Source: Gammaproteobacteria bacterium (GTDB taxonomy: Bacteria; Pseudomonadota; Gammaproteobacteria; Pseudomonadales; Azotimanducaceae). Taken from it: DNA of 32,477 nucleotides. Shown here in pieces: positions 28,041 to 32,477 of this stretch. Location: NCBI GenBank assembly GCA_002715785.1, contig PBAA01000022.1, forward strand, positions 26,380 through 58,856, read 5' to 3'. How positions within the stretch are numbered: position 1 is the first letter of the stretch; each line of letters opens with the position of its first letter. The notes under the pieces are model-generated. The model searched no databases, was not told the DNA's origin, and was given only the letters and a program-made list of their open reading frames with translations. The position numbers and the translations under genes are program-made.

Positions 28041-29699
28041 TTACTCGAGCCTGAATCCCTCGTAGTCATTTGCCACGACCGCTTCGCACCTCGCGCGGTA
28101 ACGATGAATTCCGCCGACGTAGGGCATGAATACGCGTGGTTTGCCGGGAATATTTGCGCCGAGGTACCAAGAATTGCAGGTCGGCGCCGTAAACATCGTG
28201 CCTTGACCCACGTCATTGACATGGGTAACCCATTCGTTTTCGGCGTCAAGGGTCGGCTCAATGGTATCGACTTGGTTATTTCCCAGATGCTCTAGGCAGT
28301 CCCGGATCCAGTCGACATGCTGCTCGATGGCGACCAGCATGTTGCTTAGTACCGACGGACTCCCAGGGCCGGTGACGGTGAAGAGATTGGGGAACCCTGC
28401 CATTTGAAGTCCCAGGTATGCTCGCGGTCCGTCCTCCCATTTATCGATAAGGCGTTGGCCGTCTCGGCCACGTATATCAATCCGCTTGAGTGCGCCCGTC
28501 ATTGCATCGAAACCGGTTGCATAAACGAGTATGTCAATGTCGAACGACTCATGATCGGTTTCGATCCCGGTAGCAGTAATCCTGTTAATGCCGCCGTTGC
28601 GTAAGTCAACCAGAGTTACATTCTCCTGATTAAAAGCGGCGTAATAGCTCGAATCGAAAACCTGACGTTTACAGCCGATAGGGTAGCCGTGTGGTTTGAG
28701 CGCCTCCGCGGTTTCGGGGTCATCGATAATCTCTTCAATTTTCTCTCGATAAAGATCACACGCGACTTCGTTGGCCGATAGATCGGTCAAAACATCCGCG
28801 TAGGTTCGTAGACCTGAGAAACCGGTTTTGGCTAGTTCGACTCGGCGTTCCTCAGGGGTTAAATCCATTATTTTTTTTGGGACGGGCAGTTGTGCGACGG
28901 CCCGCGCCCCAAAACTGGAAATCCCAACGGGCGACTCACGTTGCATCTTCCGAATATCGGCGTAGCTGGCTTTGACCTCCTTTCGGTACTTCTCCGACAG
29001 TGGGCGGTTAAAGGCCGGCAAGGTGTAAACGGGTGTTCGTTGAAAGACGACGAGTTGTGCGGCCGTCTCGGCTATCACGGGGATTGCCTGAACGCCGGAC
29101 GATCCTGTGCCGATGATGCCCACCTTTTTGCCGGTAAAGTCGACGCCCTCGTGGGGCCATGTGCCGGTGTGATAAACCTGGCCCTGAAACTTGGTGTCGC
29201 CAGTAATCGGAGGCTTGTTGGGCATAGAGAGGCACCCGGTTGCCATGACGCAATAGTGCGCTTCCAAACGTTCTCCATCGTCTGTCTCCACTAACCACCG
29301 AGCGCTGGCGTCATCAAACTCCATCTTTGTGACCCGCGTATCGAACGTAATGTCTCGCCGGATGTCGTACCGATCCGCGATGTGGTTGGCGTATATGAGG
29401 ATTTCTTCTTGTGACGCCATCACTTCGGACCAGTTCCACTCTTGTTCGAGCTCTTTATCGAACGAGAACGAGTATTCAATGCTCGGAACGTCGCAGCGGG
29501 CTCCGGGATAGCGATTCCAATACCAAGTTCCGCCGACATTGCTACCGGCTTCGAAAGCCCTAATGGTCAGACCGAGTTCGCGGAGTCGGTGAATCATGTA
29601 CATCCCTGCGAAGCCGGCTCCAACAACGACGACATCGACATTTGGCATTGGATCCATGCTTGAACTTTTGTCTGAGGATGTACCGCTAGTGGAGGCCAT
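28041..29699 (-). CDS. Flavin-containing Baeyer-Villiger monooxygenase (cyclohexanone monooxygenase-like)
   Basis: VVVVGAGFAGMYMIHRLRELG, GGTWYWNRYPGARCDVPSIEYSFSF, BVMO fingerprint FQGQVYHTGTWP, GIIGTGSSGVQAIP. Confidence 0.95.
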   Translation of the reverse strand: MASTSGTSSDKSSSMDPMPNVDVVVVGAGFAGMYMIHRLRELGLTIRAFEAGSNVGGTWYWNRYPGARCDVPSIEYSFSFDKELEQEWNWSEVMASQEEILIYANHIADRYDIRRDITFDTRVTKMEFDDASARWLVETDDGERLEAHYCVMATGCLSMPNKPPITGDTKFQGQVYHTGTWPHEGVDFTGKKVGIIGTGSSGVQAIPVIAETAAQLVVFQRTPVYTLPAFNRPLSEKYRKEVKASYADIRKMQRESPVGISSFGARAVAQLPVPKKIMDLTPEERRVELAKTGFSGLRTYADVLTDLSANEVACDLYREKIEEIIDDPETAEALKPHGYPIGCKRQVFDSSYYAAFNQENVTLVDLRNGGINRITATGIETDHESFDIDILVYATGFDAMTGALKRIDIRGRDGQRLIDKWEDGPRAYLGLQMAGFPNLFTVTGPGSPSVLSNMLVAIEQHVDWIRDCLEHLGNNQVDTIEPTLDAENEWVTHVNDVGQGTMFTAPTCNSWYLGANIPGKPRVFMPYVGGIHRYRARCEAVVANDYEGFRLE

Positions 29700-29718
29700 A
29701 CAGTGTTTGCTTCTCGGA

Positions 29719-29847
29719 CTATGAATCTTTGAGTCTGCCCATTTTGGTGACGAGACTCAAAGAATCGGCGCAAGATATTTCGATTGCCCCGCCGATGTGG
29801 CGTGTCGAATCGGTTACTAGAACCATTTTTTCGCGGAAGTTTTCCAT
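29719..29847 (-). pseudogene. Short ORF (42 aa) resembling the N-terminus of a short-chain dehydrogenase (SDR), probable gene remnant
   Basis: Minus translation MENFREKMVLVTDSTRHIGGAIEISCADSLSLVTKMGRLKDS*; MVLVTDSTRHIGGAI resembles SDR VLVTGSTRGIGxAI with two Gly substitutions; GAGGA SD-like sequence upstream. Confidence 0.5.
29723..29766. repeat. Inverted repeat, 13/14 bp arms, 16 nt spacer (11 bp perfect core)
   Basis: GAATCTTTGAGTCT (29723-29736) / AGACTCAAAGAATC (29753-29766); core TCTTTGAGTCT/AGACTCAAAGA perfect. Confidence 0.75.
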
Positions 29848-29972
29848 CGAAATTCCTCGAAATTAGGACGACGGAAACTTCAACGAGTCAAACAGACTAT
29901 CTCGGGGCTTTTGAACCATGATGGCCGCCTTCACGAGGTGGCTCCGATACGGGAACGAACGGTTCGCTTCGG

Positions 29973-30830
29973 TTAATCGAGGATCAGCGAGTCTCCTACG
30001 GCGATCATCCCGGCCTCAACGACCGAGGCATAGATGCCGAGATTGCCATTATTGGCCTGTACCAACGTCCTCATCACTCGTGGGTCTTTCGGTAGATCGT
30101 CAAAACCGTGTGTCGTCATAATGCATCGCGGACACGCAATCTCGAACTTCAATTTTGCAGTTCCGATACGTCCGCTTTTCCCAGCCCATTCTTCCTCGGG
30201 GTAACCGGCTTTATCCGTCTCAAGCAGGATGTTCGGACGAAATCGGCGGACATCGAATTTTGATTGATCGGAGTGGTCCTCCAAACTTTGCAGTGACGCC
30301 TTCGAAATGAGGAGTAACGGAAAGGCGTCGAAGTAAGTACCCGGTGGAGATTCATATTCGAAAAGCTCTTTCGGGAATCCACGTAAATCGGGGAGGGGTT
30401 CGTCGGGCGTTCGAGCAAAGATTTCACGAAGGCTTCGTTGTGCGTCGACGCTTGGGTCCGGCGCGGCTCGTCGGTAATGGTCGAGCTGTTCTTTTGGAAG
30501 AATGGGCCAAAGGGTGACCTTCGTGCTGAGTGCGCGGCTTAGCTTTTCTTCCGCGTCGGCATCGTTGGTGCGAATGACCGAACCGTCGGCAAGCCGAATT
30601 TGGGCGGGTGGTGAGACATTTGAATCGTCGGGCTCCTGCTCGAATTCCGCTGACATGCCCATCAACGAGGGGTGACGTTTTCCGCCCTTGATACTGGCTA
30701 GCTCCTCATCTTTAAGCGCCCATGCCCGATCGCCAGGAATACCGTTAACCGTTAATAACGCTTCATCTAGAGGATGCCCCCCCATGCTTTTGATCGGGTA
30801 GCGGAAAATACTTGCAATGGTTGTTCTCAT
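29973..30830 (-). CDS. MOSC domain-containing protein
   Basis: ASIFRYPIKSMGGHPLDEALLTVNGIPGDRAWALKD, RPNILLETD, ACPRCIMTTHGFDDLPKDPRVMRTLVQ. Confidence 0.9.
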   Translation of the reverse strand: MRTTIASIFRYPIKSMGGHPLDEALLTVNGIPGDRAWALKDEELASIKGGKRHPSLMGMSAEFEQEPDDSNVSPPAQIRLADGSVIRTNDADAEEKLSRALSTKVTLWPILPKEQLDHYRRAAPDPSVDAQRSLREIFARTPDEPLPDLRGFPKELFEYESPPGTYFDAFPLLLISKASLQSLEDHSDQSKFDVRRFRPNILLETDKAGYPEEEWAGKSGRIGTAKLKFEIACPRCIMTTHGFDDLPKDPRVMRTLVQANNGNLGIYASVVEAGMIAVGDSLILD

Positions 30831-30839
30831 GAAAAATCC

Positions 30840-31223
30840 CTATTTTTCGAGGCTCCCGAGGTGCCGTGCTGCCACAACTAAAATGACTGTCAAGATCGCC
30901 TCGGATCCGATCAATTGAGCGGCAAAATCCGCATTTCCCATTGCCGCTGCCAACGCACGAAAAATACCAGCCACTCCAATAAATCCCGCTGGAATGTATA
31001 GCAAATAAGTCCGACCTCGAAATTGGCCGATGGTCATCAAGACGCTATTTACTAGGAAAAAGCTCCCGAGATCGCCTATTTGGGTACTCGCTCCTATGCC
31101 GGCAAGCAGGGACATGCCAAGGCCCGCCGCGGCCTCTTCAGGTTGGAACAGCCAGTTTACGCCCTGGTAAAAAAACAAAACCGTGGGAAGGGCAACAAGT
31201 ATGCGGATCAAAACCGTTAACAT
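30840..31223 (-). CDS. Small multi-pass membrane protein (DUF4345-like)
   Basis: 127 aa, about four hydrophobic segments, VNWLFQPEEAAAGLGMSLLAGIGASTQIGDLGSFFLVNS; 9 bp upstream of the MOSC gene. Confidence 0.6.
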   Translation of the reverse strand: MLTVLIRILVALPTVLFFYQGVNWLFQPEEAAAGLGMSLLAGIGASTQIGDLGSFFLVNSVLMTIGQFRGRTYLLYIPAGFIGVAGIFRALAAAMGNADFAAQLIGSEAILTVILVVAARHLGSLEK

Positions 31224-31291
31224 GCGTCACCTTAAGCGTTCCATACGTTAACGCTGTAATAACAGATATCGTCCAGGAAAGAGAAGAGCTT

Positions 31292-31711
31292 ATGCAACTT
31301 ATTGAGCCTATCCGTCGTGATCTCTTGCGACGTCCATGGTGGATGACCGCAATGTACATCTTTTGTATTTACATGACGTTTATTTACATGCCCTTCGATA
31401 TTTTTTTGAAGCCAGTGGCAAATGACGAAGAGGTTTGGTTTGGGATTACGTTTCATCAAGAGTGGGCTAAGGCGCTGGCGCCCCTTCATTGGTTTGTGTA
31501 CGCCGCGCTGGCATGGGGTTTTTTCAAGATGCGTCGTTGGATGTGGCCGTGGGCATCGGTGTACGTGATCCAGGTGAGTTTTTCGATGGTCGTGTGGAAT
31601 CTTGTTGACGAACGTGGTGGTGGTTTGGTGGCGGGGTTGCCGGCGGGAATTATTTTTCTGGCCCCGGCGATTGCGCTTTGGCGTGCCCGTGAGTTGTTTG
31701 AGCCGGAGTGA
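31292..31711 (+). CDS. Uncharacterised multi-pass membrane protein, 139 aa
   Basis: Several hydrophobic helices; SD-like GAAAGAGAAGAG upstream of ATG 31292; no family recognised. Confidence 0.6.
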   Translation: MQLIEPIRRDLLRRPWWMTAMYIFCIYMTFIYMPFDIFLKPVANDEEVWFGITFHQEWAKALAPLHWFVYAALAWGFFKMRRWMWPWASVYVIQVSFSMVVWNLVDERGGGLVAGLPAGIIFLAPAIALWRARELFEPE

Positions 31712-31790
31712 TTTCGGCAACCGAACGCTTGCAGACTACCGCTACTATCGCGTGACTCGATGCTCTAAAAATCCCCATCAGATGGTGACA

Positions 31791-31870
31791 TAAGATAAAT
31801 AAAAAACTTAAAACATAATGTAAAACAACTAGTTATATAACTAATCACCTAATTACATTAATATATTTAT
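31791..31870. promoter_or_regulatory. AT-rich block (12 G/C in 80 nt) immediately upstream of the GNAT gene
   Basis: Counted directly; includes perfect palindrome TAGTTATATAACTA at 31830-31843. Confidence 0.6.
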
Positions 31871-32425
31871 GTGACGAAAATCAGTCAAAATGGATTGGAA
31901 GCGGGGCTCTTGGAAGTTCAAACAGAACGCCTCAGATTGCGTGCGCCGAACGAAGGTGACGCGGCTGATCTGACCAGACTGCTCGACGATTGGAATGTGG
32001 CGAAGTGGCTTGCCCGGGTTCCGCATCCGTATCAATTGGCTGATGCATACGCGTTCATTGAATACTCGCGAGCGAAGGAATCTTCTGAATACGATCGTAA
32101 CTTTATTGTTGTTTTGGGTAGTGAATTGATCGGTGGTGTAGGGCTAACGGGTGAAACCGCTGGGGTCTTGGAGCTCGGTTATTGGATCGCCCGAGAACAT
32201 TGGGGATGTGGTTATGCGACCGAAGCTGCGGCGGGTTTGATCGGGTACGCCGAAACCACACCGGGATGTGCGCGATTGGAAGCGAATTATCAGAAGGACA
32301 ATCTCGCGTCTGCGCGTGTTTTACGGAAACTCGGTTTTCGGGTCTGCGGTGAAAAAAGTATTTTTTCACTTGCCCGCAATCGCGATGTGAGTAGCACCTG
32401 CGTTTTCCTGGACCTGAAGCACTAA
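31871..32425 (+). CDS. GNAT family N-acetyltransferase (RimJ/RimL-like; GTG start)
   Basis: LEVQTERLRLRAPNEGDAADLTRLL, ELGYWIAREHWGCGYATEAAAGLIGYA, NLASARVLRKLGFRVCGE. Confidence 0.9.
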   Translation: MTKISQNGLEAGLLEVQTERLRLRAPNEGDAADLTRLLDDWNVAKWLARVPHPYQLADAYAFIEYSRAKESSEYDRNFIVVLGSELIGGVGLTGETAGVLELGYWIAREHWGCGYATEAAAGLIGYAETTPGCARLEANYQKDNLASARVLRKLGFRVCGEKSIFSLARNRDVSSTCVFLDLKH

Positions 32426-32477
32426 CTGAAGTGACGTTTCGGTTCGACAAAGTTGTACTCGCGTGGAGCATTAGTGT

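Noticed and set aside
31232-31720. 162-aa minus-strand ORF opposite the 139-aa membrane protein
   Set aside because: His/Arg/Thr-rich shadow composition; the plus-strand ORF has clear membrane-helix pattern and an SD.
1-32477. CRISPR arrays, tRNA/rRNA genes, transposases, toxin-antitoxin or defence genes
   Set aside because: Looked for regularly spaced repeats, cloverleaf-like sequences and typical motifs by eye; none found. A tRNAscan/CRISPR tool run would be decisive.

Overview
The 32.5 kb window looks like a dense bacterial chromosomal segment, probably proteobacterial judging by protein style. It holds about 32 coding genes, most supported by intact catalytic or family motifs. I see no rRNA, tRNA, CRISPR array, phage or transposase. 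The content is dominated by redox and CoA-ester enzymes: a MaoC-like pair, nitronate monooxygenase-like, GMC oxidoreductase, phytanoyl-CoA dioxygenase, Hyi-like isomerase, aldo/keto reductase, a CaiB/BaiF CoA-transferase pair, Rieske oxygenase, FAD monooxygenase, enoyl-CoA hydratase-like and Baeyer-Villiger monooxygenase. It also carries modABC, a DegQ/HtrA protease, an M50 protease, a 1-Cys peroxiredoxin, a divergent ProA-like dehydrogenase, a GH32 enzyme, a DUF3604 protein, a MOSC protein and a GNAT acetyltransferase. I found no transcriptional regulator and only one transporter (ModABC). The most interesting less-explained items are: (i) a 42-codon ORF resembling an SDR N-terminus, containing a long inverted repeat, just upstream of the BVMO gene; (ii) an 80 bp block of 85% A+T with a perfect 14 bp palindrome before the GNAT gene; (iii) a tandem CaiB pair in which one partner appears to lack the catalytic Asp; (iv) a ProA-like enzyme with an N-terminal extension and no proB nearby; (v) a short leader ORF overlapping the modA start. 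I did not find convincing evidence of a wholly new multi-gene system.
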